From Flavobacteriaceae bacterium CRH (GTDB taxonomy: Bacteria; Bacteroidota; Bacteroidia; Flavobacteriales; Flavobacteriaceae), in the NCBI GenBank assembly GCA_001507425.1, contig LMAJ01000029.1, positions 1 to 54,713 on the forward strand: DNA of 54,713 bases, given 5' to 3'. Position 1 is the first letter of the stretch; each line of letters begins with the position of its first letter. The notes beneath the pieces are model-generated. The model worked only from the letters and a program-made list of their open reading frames with translations. It did not search any database and was not told the DNA's origin. Below are positions 1 through 7,197 of the stretch, one piece after another. The translations under genes were made by a program, and so were the position numbers.

Positions 1-89
1 CTGTAAAACTACCATTTGAAGAAAAAGAAACTTTTAAAGCTTCAGATGCTTCAAAAGAGAAACTTAAAAATGCATGGTTGAAAGGGTAA
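1..89 (+). CDS. 3' end of a coding region entering from the left (partial)
   Basis: An open frame runs from the window edge to a TAA at 87-89. It translates as a lysine- and glutamate-rich tail ending KNAWLKG. A clear rho-independent terminator follows 18 bases later, which supports this as a genuine gene end. About 28 residues are visible and no family can be recognised from them. Confidence 0.6.
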   Translation, partial: VKLPFEEKETFKASDASKEKLKNAWLKG

Positions 90-106
90 TACTTCTTTCA
101 AAACAT

Positions 107-138
107 AAAAAAACCGACAATCACTTGTCGGTTTTTTT
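107..138 (+). terminator. Rho-independent terminator after the left-edge gene
   Basis: The 7-bp stem CCGACAA/TTGTCGG (114-120 and 125-131) with a TCAC loop is preceded by A-rich sequence and followed by a run of seven T. It lies directly downstream of the partial gene ending at 89. Confidence 0.85.
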
Positions 139-140
139 GT

Positions 141-236
141 TTTGTCATCCTGAGGAACGAAGGATCACACGAGAAATTCTACAAAGAATATTATCCAATC
201 ATTAAATTAACTAGTGTGATCCTTCGTTCCGGATGC
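141..236. repeat. Dispersed palindromic element (TCATCCTGAGGAACGAAGGA type)
   Basis: The arms at 146-171 and 212-235 are inverted copies built around GAACGAAGGATCACAC and GTGTGATCCTTCGTTCC, with about 40 AT-rich bases between them. Elements of the same design lie at 5584-5674, 10895-10992 and 21474-21573. All are intergenic next to gene ends. They look like a REP-type family and no protein is encoded here. Confidence 0.7.
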
Positions 237-246
237 CAATATTGTG

Positions 247-690
247 TTACTTCTTTACCGGAAATTTCCAGTCAAATTCGTCTTTATCATTGATAATTGC
301 ACCAACTTCAAACTTCACCACTTCATCAAATTCAGTTTGAAGAATGAACCAATTGTCTTCATTGAAATAATTTTCGAAAGTATCAAAAGTTTCCTGAGTA
401 TATTTTGTAATTCCTTTTGTTGCCAAATCTTTCTTTACATCAGCAATTTTTCTTCCGATAATTTTGAATCCAAAAACTTCTAAATCAGCACTTGAAGCTA
501 CTAAATAACCTAATTTCGAGTCTTCTTCTTCATAAAATGTCAATCTGATTTTTTGTGCATTGTATACAAAAATCACATTATCATCTTCGTCTTTATAATT
601 TTTATCCGGTTTTCCTAAAGCAGCCGTAACATCGTTTTGCTTCATTCCGAAAAGCAATTTATCGATTCCTGATTTTAGATTTATTTTCAT
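247..690 (-). CDS. Hypothetical protein, 147 aa
   Basis: I do not recognise the family. The protein is acidic and apparently cytosolic, with no signal peptide or membrane segment. Residues 13-28 (LFGMKQNDVTAALGKP) resemble the short helix-turn seen in BamE/SmpA-like folds, but the lipoprotein signal of those proteins is absent, so I do not assign it. Several aromatic and charged beta-strand-like stretches follow. The ATG start is followed by a normal-looking reading frame with Flavobacterium-like codon use. It is a monocistronic minus-strand gene between a repeat element on one side and the next minus-strand gene about 80 bp upstream. Confidence 0.7.
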   Translation of the reverse strand: MKINLKSGIDKLLFGMKQNDVTAALGKPDKNYKDEDDNVIFVYNAQKIRLTFYEEEDSKLGYLVASSADLEVFGFKIIGRKIADVKKDLATKGITKYTQETFDTFENYFNEDNWFILQTEFDEVVKFEVGAIINDKDEFDWKFPVKK

Positions 691-768
691 ATTTATTTTT
701 CTTTATTTGAAGTGCAAATTTCGGGAAGTTTTTATAAAGTTGGGTACATTTCTCTTTTTATTAAAAAA

Positions 769-1131
769 TTAATATTTAATGCGTCCTACTTTTTTAGCAA
801 TTGTCATGTAATCCTCAGATTCAACAAAATCTATAGCTTCTAAAATTATTCTTTTAAAAGATTCCCTTTCACTTTCTTCTAATTGCATTCCAAATTCAGC
901 AATTCTAATTTCCGAAAGAATTTCTCTTTCTAATTCTGACCTGATCTCAACCTCTTTTTCGTTTAAAACCAAACTTCCCGGCAGTTGGCTCATCGGCGAG
1001 CGACTTGAAAAAATATTTTTTTGTACAAATTGAACTTCATAAAAAATGGATTCTTCCTTTTTCATTTTCAAAACAAGAGTTCCTCCATCCATCGAAAGGC
1101 CAATATTTTCAATTATTATTTGCTTTTTCAT
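769..1131 (-). CDS. Hypothetical protein, about 120 aa
   Basis: I start this gene at the ATG at 1131 (MKKQIIIENIG), not at the upstream GTG at 1146, because the GTG would add five unremarkable residues and overlap the stop codon of the GH92 gene. The protein has no signal peptide. It looks beta-rich at the N-terminus (IIIENIGLSMDGGTLVLKMK) and helical and charged towards the C-terminus. It begins 14 bp after the mannosidase stop and is probably co-transcribed with it, although nothing in its sequence ties it to glycan breakdown. The family is not recognised. Confidence 0.65.
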   Translation of the reverse strand: MKKQIIIENIGLSMDGGTLVLKMKKEESIFYEVQFVQKNIFSSRSPMSQLPGSLVLNEKEVEIRSELEREILSEIRIAEFGMQLEESERESFKRIILEAIDFVESEDYMTIAKKVGRIKY

Positions 1132-1145
1132 ATCAAAATAACGCA

Positions 1146-3479
1146 CTAATAATTCTTCTTATTTGGTTTAGCACTCATATAAAAAGTAATTTTCCCGCCA
1201 TTGATAACATCAGCATGTTTCAAGAAAGGCTTATCTAATTGTTTGCCATTTAATAAAACCATACTCACAAACACATTTTTATCCGATTGATTTACCGTTT
1301 CCACTTCGAATGTTTTACCATTTTCTAAATTGAAAACAGCATTTTTTACTAACGGACTTCCCAATGCATATTCGTCAGAAGCAGGAGCAACAGGATAAAA
1401 TCCTAAACTGCTAAAAATATACCAGGCACTCATTTGTCCGAAATCGTCATTTCCGCCTAAACCATCGGCACCATTTCTGTACATTTTTTTCAGGATCATT
1501 CTGATTTTATCTTGTGCTTTCCAAGGAGAATTTGTCCAATTGTATAAATACACTACGTGATGAGAAGGTTCATTTCCGTGAACATAATTCCCGATGATTC
1601 CGTCTCTGGTAATATCTTCTGTATTTTCGAAATATTTATCCGGTAAATGCATGCTGAATAAAGAATCTAAACGAACATTAAATTTGTCATTTCCACCCAT
1701 CATTTTAATCATTTCGGCTGGATCTTGCGGAACGTATAAACTATAATTCCATGAATTTCCTTCGATAAATCCTTGTCCGTGTGTATCTAACGGATCGAAT
1801 TCTTTTTTGAAAGTTCCGTCGTTTAATTTCGGACGCATAAATCCGGTTTTGGCATCGTAAACGTTTTTATAATTTTTAGATCTTTCGATAAATTCATTAT
1901 AAATATCCGTTTTTCCTAATTTTTTCGCCGCCTGCGCAATTGCCCAATCGTCGTAAGCATATTCCAGGGTTTTAGAAACCGATGCACCGTTTTTATCTTC
2001 AGGAACATAGCCCATTTTCATGTAATATTCTAATCCGTCATAATAACGAACTTTAGCTGTATTAACGCAAGCCTGAAGTGCTTTTTCCGAATCAAAATTG
2101 GTATTGCCTTTTACGATAGCATCAGCCACTACAGAAACGGAATTATAACCAATCATGCACCAATTTTCATTGGCATAATGCGACCAGATTGGCAGCATTT
2201 TATGTACACTTTGATCTGAATGCGCCAACATCGAACTTATCATGTCTGAATTTCGGGTTGGCTGTACTATATTAAATAAGGGATGCAAAGCGCGATACGT
2301 ATCCCATAACGAATAACTGGTATAATTTTTAAAGTTTTCAGCTTTATGGACATTCATATCCAAACCTTTATAATTTCCGTCAAGATCCATATATTCTGTT
2401 GGACCCAAAAAGGCATGATACATTGCGGTATAAAAATTCACCAAATCTTCTTTTTGAATGGTTTCAATCTGAATTTTATTCAATTCCGTATTCCAAACTT
2501 CCTGACTTTGTTTTTTTACCTTTTCAAAATCCCAACCTGGAACTTCTTTTTTCATATTTTCTAATGCTCCGGCAGAACTTACTGGCGAAAGCGCCATTTT
2601 AATTTTGATTTTTTCTCCTTCTTCGGTATTAAAATCAAAAAACAATTTCAGGTTTTGACCCGCCATTTCGGGGAAATTCCTGGTTTGATCAAATCTTCCC
2701 CAAAAACCTCTGTAAACACTTTTTTCCTGCGCAGCCTGTCCGTAGCTTTTAATTGGTTTACTAAAAGACATGGCAAAATAAACGGTTCTGGTTCTTGCCC
2801 AGCCGTTTGTCTGGCGATATCCTGTAATTAAAGTATCGTTTTCTACGCGAACAAATGTCCACACATTCTTCTTGTCGTAATTGTAAATACCTGAAGTTAA
2901 ATCAAGAATAATATGCGCTTCGTCTGATTTTGGAAATGTATATTGATGCATTCCTACGCGGGTTGTTGCCGTAAGTTCGGCTTTGATTTTATGATCTTCA
3001 AGAAGAACGCTGTAATACGCAGGTTCTGCTTTTTCGGTTGTATGAGAAAATGCAGATCGATAACCTGACATTGGTTTTGAAGCCACTCCGGGATTTAATT
3101 GCAATTTTCCTGTTGTAGGCATGATTAGGAAATCTCCTAAATCAGAATGCCCGGTTCCGCTAAAATGTGTGTGGCTAAAACCAACTATTGTTTTATCTTC
3201 ATATTGATATCCGGCACAATATTTATACACTTCTCCATTATATTTTCCGTTTAAACTATAAGCAATCGTATCGGTTTCCGGACTTAGTTGCACGCTTCCA
3301 AATGGCACTGTTGCACCTGGATAGGTATGTCCCATTTTGGCCGTGCCTATCATGGGATCAACGTATTGAATTAAATTCTTAAGGCTTTTTGGTTTTCCCT
3401 GAGCTTCTGTTTTATTTGAAAAACCGAATGTCAAAATTGATAATCCAAAAAGAAAGTATTTTGTTTTAATAATATTCAT
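1146..3479 (-). CDS. GH92 family alpha-1,2-mannosidase, exported
   Basis: The 777-residue protein has an N-terminal signal peptide ending near NKTEAQG. It carries the hallmarks of glycoside hydrolase family 92: PMIGTAKMGHTYPGATVPFG near residue 43, GFSHTHFSGTGHSDLGDF near 99, EGNSWNYSLYVPQD near 573, and GGNDDFGQMSAWYIFSSLGF towards the C-terminus, where the family's catalytic acidic residues lie. The length matches the family. These enzymes are calcium-dependent exo-mannosidases that trim alpha-mannosides from glycoproteins, in the periplasm or at the cell surface. No SusC/SusD pair is next to it, so it is not in an obvious polysaccharide utilisation locus. The small gene downstream probably shares its transcript. 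Confidence 0.93.
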   Translation of the reverse strand: MNIIKTKYFLFGLSILTFGFSNKTEAQGKPKSLKNLIQYVDPMIGTAKMGHTYPGATVPFGSVQLSPETDTIAYSLNGKYNGEVYKYCAGYQYEDKTIVGFSHTHFSGTGHSDLGDFLIMPTTGKLQLNPGVASKPMSGYRSAFSHTTEKAEPAYYSVLLEDHKIKAELTATTRVGMHQYTFPKSDEAHIILDLTSGIYNYDKKNVWTFVRVENDTLITGYRQTNGWARTRTVYFAMSFSKPIKSYGQAAQEKSVYRGFWGRFDQTRNFPEMAGQNLKLFFDFNTEEGEKIKIKMALSPVSSAGALENMKKEVPGWDFEKVKKQSQEVWNTELNKIQIETIQKEDLVNFYTAMYHAFLGPTEYMDLDGNYKGLDMNVHKAENFKNYTSYSLWDTYRALHPLFNIVQPTRNSDMISSMLAHSDQSVHKMLPIWSHYANENWCMIGYNSVSVVADAIVKGNTNFDSEKALQACVNTAKVRYYDGLEYYMKMGYVPEDKNGASVSKTLEYAYDDWAIAQAAKKLGKTDIYNEFIERSKNYKNVYDAKTGFMRPKLNDGTFKKEFDPLDTHGQGFIEGNSWNYSLYVPQDPAEMIKMMGGNDKFNVRLDSLFSMHLPDKYFENTEDITRDGIIGNYVHGNEPSHHVVYLYNWTNSPWKAQDKIRMILKKMYRNGADGLGGNDDFGQMSAWYIFSSLGFYPVAPASDEYALGSPLVKNAVFNLENGKTFEVETVNQSDKNVFVSMVLLNGKQLDKPFLKHADVINGGKITFYMSAKPNKKNY

Positions 3480-3589
3480 CAGTTATTTTTTATTTGATAT
3501 TTTATCTATTATCTGATTTTCGATAGAAAATTACGATAAAAAACGCTTTTTAAAAAATATAAAAGCTTTTAGACTGAAAACCTTTTGAA

Positions 3590-3597
3590 TATCTTTG
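3590..3597 (+). promoter_or_regulatory. Putative Bacteroidota -7 box (TATCTTTG)
   Basis: TATCTTTG matches the TAnnTTTG consensus 26 bases upstream of the ATG at 3624. It lies inside the longest possible open frame, which argues against the upstream start at 3585. Confidence 0.55.
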
Positions 3598-3623
3598 ATC
3601 TGACCAAAAACGCAATTCGATAC

Positions 3624-4247
3624 ATGAAGAATTATATTTTATTTTTGATACTTTCCTTTTCTACTTTAAGTTTTTCTCAAAAAGTGGATAGCTATGTTTT
3701 AGATAAAGAACAAATAGCACAGCGAGAATTAAAAAATCTTTCGGATTTCCCTATTTATAAAGCTTACGAATATCAGGATAAAGGTGGTGTTTTTGAATTG
3801 GTGTTAACGGAAAACCAAAAAACAGCTTCTATAAAAGATACTTTAAATACTAAAATTAAAGCCATTTGCGGAATGAACGATCACGGTGGTTTTCTTGAAA
3901 AATGGACTATCAATGATTTACTTGAAAGTACTGAACCTAAAGAAACTAACATCTGGTTCTGGACAAAATACTGCAGTACAAAAGACCTGGACGGCGATGG
4001 TTATATTGAGCCCGTTATTGTTTATGGAACAAGAAATGAAAATGATGAAATACGACGTGTGAAGATTATTACGGTTTATAAAAATCAAAAATATGCTATT
4101 CGTGCTGTAGAATGCGATTTAGATTATTGCAGAAGTTTTAAAAAGGATAAAAACTGGACTTTATTACCTAAGAAAGTACAAGCTTATGTTGATCAATTGC
4201 TTATTAAAATTAGAAAAGAACAAGATTTGCTTTTGAAAGACGGATAG
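3624..4247 (+). CDS. Exported protein of unknown function, 207 aa
   Basis: The ATG at 3624 gives a clean signal peptide (MKNYILFLILSFSTLSFSQ). The longer frame from 3585 would bury it and would also contain the promoter box. The mature part has a DLDGDGYIEP stretch resembling a calcium-binding or FG-GAP-type loop, flanked by beta strands (WFWTKYCSTK before, PVIVYGTRNE after). Four cysteines are present, including CGMNDHGGF and CDLDYC, which could pair in the periplasm. It resembles small secreted Flavobacteriia proteins annotated with DGDG loops, but I cannot name a function. It is a stand-alone gene, divergent from the GH92 gene. Confidence 0.8.
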   Translation: MKNYILFLILSFSTLSFSQKVDSYVLDKEQIAQRELKNLSDFPIYKAYEYQDKGGVFELVLTENQKTASIKDTLNTKIKAICGMNDHGGFLEKWTINDLLESTEPKETNIWFWTKYCSTKDLDGDGYIEPVIVYGTRNENDEIRRVKIITVYKNQKYAIRAVECDLDYCRSFKKDKNWTLLPKKVQAYVDQLLIKIRKEQDLLLKDG

Positions 4248-4313
4248 AATTGTGAATTGTGAATTCTAAAAATTTATATCAAATTCAATTGTATGCCATA
4301 TGTTTTTCTTTGT

Positions 4314-4364
4314 CTAAACTGGATTAAAATCCAGCCCTAAAATATTCGTTGAACCTACGGTTCT
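4314..4364. repeat. Intergenic palindromic repeat (CTGGATTAAAATCCAG type)
   Basis: It has two small hairpins in a row: CTGGATT/AATCCAG and GAACC-TAC-GGTTC. Related sequence recurs at 21398-21450, and in expanded form at 38035-38138. It lies between convergent genes and may double as a weak terminator. Confidence 0.5.
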
Positions 4365-4367
4365 TTA

Positions 4368-4970
4368 TTAGAGCTTTTGCTTTAAGTTCTCTTTTACCTC
4401 ACCAAACCATTCGTCTTTTAAAATACTTAAAACAATTGAATCGCGACGAATGTCGCTATTTGCTGTTGGCATATGGCTTCTTAAAACACCTTCGACTTTG
4501 CAACCAATGCTTTTCATGGCGGCAATGCTTCTTTCGTTATTATTATCGGCACGGAATTCTACTCGCTCCATTCCTAAAGTTTCGAAGGCGAATTGCAGTA
4601 ATAAAAATTTACAATGTTTGTTCAATCCTGTTCCTCTAAAAGCAGATCCGTACCATGTATATCCTAATTGCAAGGTTTTATATTCGAGTTGAATATCGTA
4701 AAAACGTGTTGAACCAGCGTATTTTTGAGATTTTTTATCGAAAACAATAAATGGGAATTCCTTTTTATCTTCTCTTGCTTTTATAGCAGATTTAATATAA
4801 TTGATCAGATTTTCTTTTCCATCAGCACCAACTAAGGAATATTTCCAGGTTTCCGGTTCGTTGATGGATATTTCTAATAGATTTTCAACATCTGATTCTT
4901 GCAAAGAGCGCAATAAAACCAAATCGTCCTCTAAAATAATATTGTCTGAAAAATTGAAATTTGATGCCAT
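4368..4970 (-). CDS. GNAT family N-acetyltransferase (RimJ/RimL-like)
   Basis: The 200-residue protein has the arrangement of RimJ/RimL-type GNAT acetyltransferases. The N-terminal strand is LVLLRSLQESDVENLLEIS and the central strands include KYAGSTRFYDI and LQLGYTWYG. The acetyl-CoA-binding loop region is SAFRGTGLNKHCKFLLLQFA, followed by the conserved VEFRADNNNERSIAAMKSIGCKVEGVLR. The glycine-rich pyrophosphate loop reads RGTGLN, the usual form in this subgroup. The likely reaction is acetyl transfer from acetyl-CoA to an amine. The substrate (protein N-terminus, amino acid or drug) cannot be read from sequence. It is a single gene, convergent with the exported protein at 3624. Confidence 0.88.
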   Translation of the reverse strand: MASNFNFSDNIILEDDLVLLRSLQESDVENLLEISINEPETWKYSLVGADGKENLINYIKSAIKAREDKKEFPFIVFDKKSQKYAGSTRFYDIQLEYKTLQLGYTWYGSAFRGTGLNKHCKFLLLQFAFETLGMERVEFRADNNNERSIAAMKSIGCKVEGVLRSHMPTANSDIRRDSIVLSILKDEWFGEVKENLKQKL

Positions 4971-5171
4971 AAATATGAATTTATTTTTTTGCCGCAGATT
5001 AAATTTGATTATAAAGATTAAAAAAAACCTTTAAAAATCTATTTAAAAAAAACATAGTCCCTACAGGACAAACCACGAATTTATAATACATTTTTTACCA
5101 ATATTTAATTTCTCCGAGATAATTTACGTAGGTTCATACTCCGTTATGAGTTATATATTGGTAGAAAAATA

Positions 5172-5528
5172 TTATTCACTCATTTCATCATAACGCTCCG
5201 GAACCTGCGGATCGTAAAGCGGACATTTGAATTCTTCCAAAACATCAACCAATAAATCCATTGTTTTTCCTTCAGTCCCGTAACAATCGATTTTGATGCT
5301 TTGCGGTGTTGTAATAACCTGAAATGCTCCTTTTCCTGAAGTGTTTTGCCAGCTGTTTTCATCGACTTTTTCCCATTGAGAAAAAACAGAAGCAATCCTG
5401 TTCAAAATAACCTGAACCGGAAGTGTTTCGAGTCCATCCACTTCTTCTTTTTCAACAAGAGCTTCGTAAACTTCGTGATGGTTTAAATAAACCTCTTCTA
5501 AATATCTCCAAAAAAGTAGTTCGTACAT
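5172..5528 (-). CDS. Hypothetical protein, 118 aa
   Basis: I place the start at the ATG at 5528 (MYELLFWRYLEEVYLNHHEV). The frame stays open up to 5660, but the extra 44 residues (KAERSRSPVPISKLS) are translation of the dispersed palindromic repeat at 5584-5674 and are not plausible protein. The mature protein is small, acidic and without a signal peptide. It has an alpha-helical N-terminus and a beta-like C-terminal half (FQVITTPQSIKIDCYGTEG). The family is not recognised. It follows the PurM-like gene on the same strand but is separated from it by about 200 bp and the repeat, so co-transcription is uncertain. Confidence 0.7.
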   Translation of the reverse strand: MYELLFWRYLEEVYLNHHEVYEALVEKEEVDGLETLPVQVILNRIASVFSQWEKVDENSWQNTSGKGAFQVITTPQSIKIDCYGTEGKTMDLLVDVLEEFKCPLYDPQVPERYDEMSE

Positions 5529-5583
5529 AGCCTTGTGTGTTTTTAAACCATATAAGTGATATAAGAAAATATAATAAATGAGT

Positions 5584-5674
5584 TTCATCCTGAGCGAAGT
5601 CGAAAGCTTGCTAATAGGAACGGGGCTTCGACTCCGCTCAGCCTTACAAAACGACTTCACTCACCCTGACATCG
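5584..5674. repeat. Dispersed palindromic element (TCATCCTGAGCGAAGTCGAA type)
   Basis: The core TCATCCTGAGCGAAGTCGAA is followed by CTTCGACTCCGCTCAG in inverted orientation. It belongs to the same broad design as the elements at 141, 10895 and 21474. It lies between two minus-strand genes. Confidence 0.65.
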
Positions 5675-5723
5675 TATTACGCTCAATATAATATGAACTT
5701 ATATTACTTATATGGTGAATAAG

Positions 5724-6902
5724 TTAATATTCGAATGTTCCGTATTCGCTTGTTATCGTTAGTTTCTTAGCATCTGCCGCCTCTACTCTACCTACGATTT
5801 GTGCATCCACATTAAATGATTTTGAAATCGCAATAATATCCTGAGCAATATTTTCGGGAACGTAAATTTCCATGCGGTGACCGCAATTAAAAACCTGATA
5901 CATTTCTTTCCAATCGGTTTTTGATTGCTCCTGAATTAACTTGAATAATGGCGGAACCGGAAATAAATTATCTTTTATAATGTGTAAATTCTCAACGAAA
6001 TGCAAAATTTTAGTTTGTGCTCCTCCACTACAATGTACCATTCCGTGAATATCATTTGGCGTGTAAGTGTCTAAAATTTTCTTGATTATTGGCGCATACG
6101 TTCTTGTTGGTGAAAGAACTAACTGACCTGCGTTTATTGGACTGTTTTCTACTTCATCAGTTAAATTAACCTGACCTGAATAAATTAATTCTTCGGGAAC
6201 AAGTGCATCATAACTTTCAGGATATTTTTTAGCTAAATATTTTCCGAAAACATCGTGACGTGCAGATGTTAAACCATTGCTTCCCATACCACCATTATAA
6301 CCTTTTTCGTAAGTTGCCTGACCAAAAGAAGCTAGACCAACAATTACGTCGCCTGCTTTTATATTGGCATTATCAACAACATCGCTGCGTTTCATACGAG
6401 CGGTTACGGTAGAATCTACAATAATGGTACGAACAACATCGCCAACATCGGCAGTTTCTCCTCCAGTTGAATGAATGGTTACGCCAAAAGTTTTTAATTC
6501 GTTGATTAATTCTTCGGTTCCGTTGATGATTGCCGAAATAACCTCCGCCGGAATTAAGTTTTTATTTCTTCCGATGGTGGACGAAAGCAAAATATTATCC
6601 GTTGCCCCAACACACAGTAAATCGTCAATATTCATGATTAATGCATCTTGCGCAATTCCTTTCCAAACAGAAACATCTCCGGTTTCTTTCCAGTACATAT
6701 ACGCCAAAGACGATTTTGTACCAGCTCCGTCAGCGTGCATAATTAAGCAATGTTCTGAATCTTGTGTAAGATAATCCGGAACGATTTTGCAGAATGCCTG
6801 AGGAAATAAACCTTTATCAATATTTTTTATGGCGTTGTGTACGTCTTCTTTTGATGCCGAAACACCTCTTTGTGCGTACCTTTTGCTAGAATCTGAACTC
6901 AT
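5724..6902 (-). CDS. purM: PurM-like protein (AIR synthase / phosphoribosylformylglycinamidine cyclo-ligase family)
   Basis: The 392-residue protein has the PurM fold signatures: ADGAGTKSSLAYMYW near residue 57 (ATP-binding loop), VWKGIAQDALIMNIDDLLCVGA near 79, STGGETADVGDVVRT near 145, and a C-terminal half with HGMVHCSGGAQTKILHF and FNCGHRMEIYVPE. AIR synthase converts FGAM plus ATP to AIR in step 5 of purine synthesis. The length exceeds the 340-350 residues of the E. coli enzyme but fits the longer Bacteroidota AIR synthase-related form. Whether it is the housekeeping PurM or a paralog depends on whether the genome has a second, shorter copy. It has its own promoter box at 6929. Confidence 0.82.
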   Translation of the reverse strand: MSSDSSKRYAQRGVSASKEDVHNAIKNIDKGLFPQAFCKIVPDYLTQDSEHCLIMHADGAGTKSSLAYMYWKETGDVSVWKGIAQDALIMNIDDLLCVGATDNILLSSTIGRNKNLIPAEVISAIINGTEELINELKTFGVTIHSTGGETADVGDVVRTIIVDSTVTARMKRSDVVDNANIKAGDVIVGLASFGQATYEKGYNGGMGSNGLTSARHDVFGKYLAKKYPESYDALVPEELIYSGQVNLTDEVENSPINAGQLVLSPTRTYAPIIKKILDTYTPNDIHGMVHCSGGAQTKILHFVENLHIIKDNLFPVPPLFKLIQEQSKTDWKEMYQVFNCGHRMEIYVPENIAQDIIAISKSFNVDAQIVGRVEAADAKKLTITSEYGTFEY

Positions 6903-6928
6903 GAAAATTAGTTTGTGTTGATGTGGTG

Positions 6929-6936
6929 CAAAGATA
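6929..6936 (-). promoter_or_regulatory. Putative -7 box of the PurM-like gene
   Basis: On the minus strand this reads TATCTTTG, a match to TAnnTTTG, 26 bases upstream of the ATG at 6902. Confidence 0.6.
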
Positions 6937-7110
6937 ATCCCTTTTTTTAATTCTTGGGTTTATCGGGATGTTTGATTGTAAAAAAGTTTTTAGCCACTAA
7001 TTACATTAATTAAAATGGAGAGAAGTAAAAGCCACAGATCAAAATGATTTTTATGGATTAAGGATTGCGCAGAATTATTTTCCACAAATTGCACTAATTA
7101 GCACAAAAAC

Positions 7111-7137
7111 AAAAATCATCCGATAAGGATGATTTTT
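7111..7137 (-). terminator. Rho-independent terminator of glutamine synthetase III
   Basis: A perfect 11-bp inverted repeat (AAAAATCATCC/GGATGATTTTT) with a 5-base loop lies about 60 bases after the GSIII stop. On the minus strand it is followed by a T-rich run. Confidence 0.75.
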
Positions 7138-7197
7138 GAGTATTTAGATTTCCATTAATAAATGAAAATAAAATTAGTGTAAATTCGTGTTTATAAA

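Noticed and set aside
5529..5660. N-terminal extension of the gene at 5172
   Set aside because: The extra residues are translation of the palindromic repeat at 5584-5674. The ATG at 5528 gives a compact, sensible protein.
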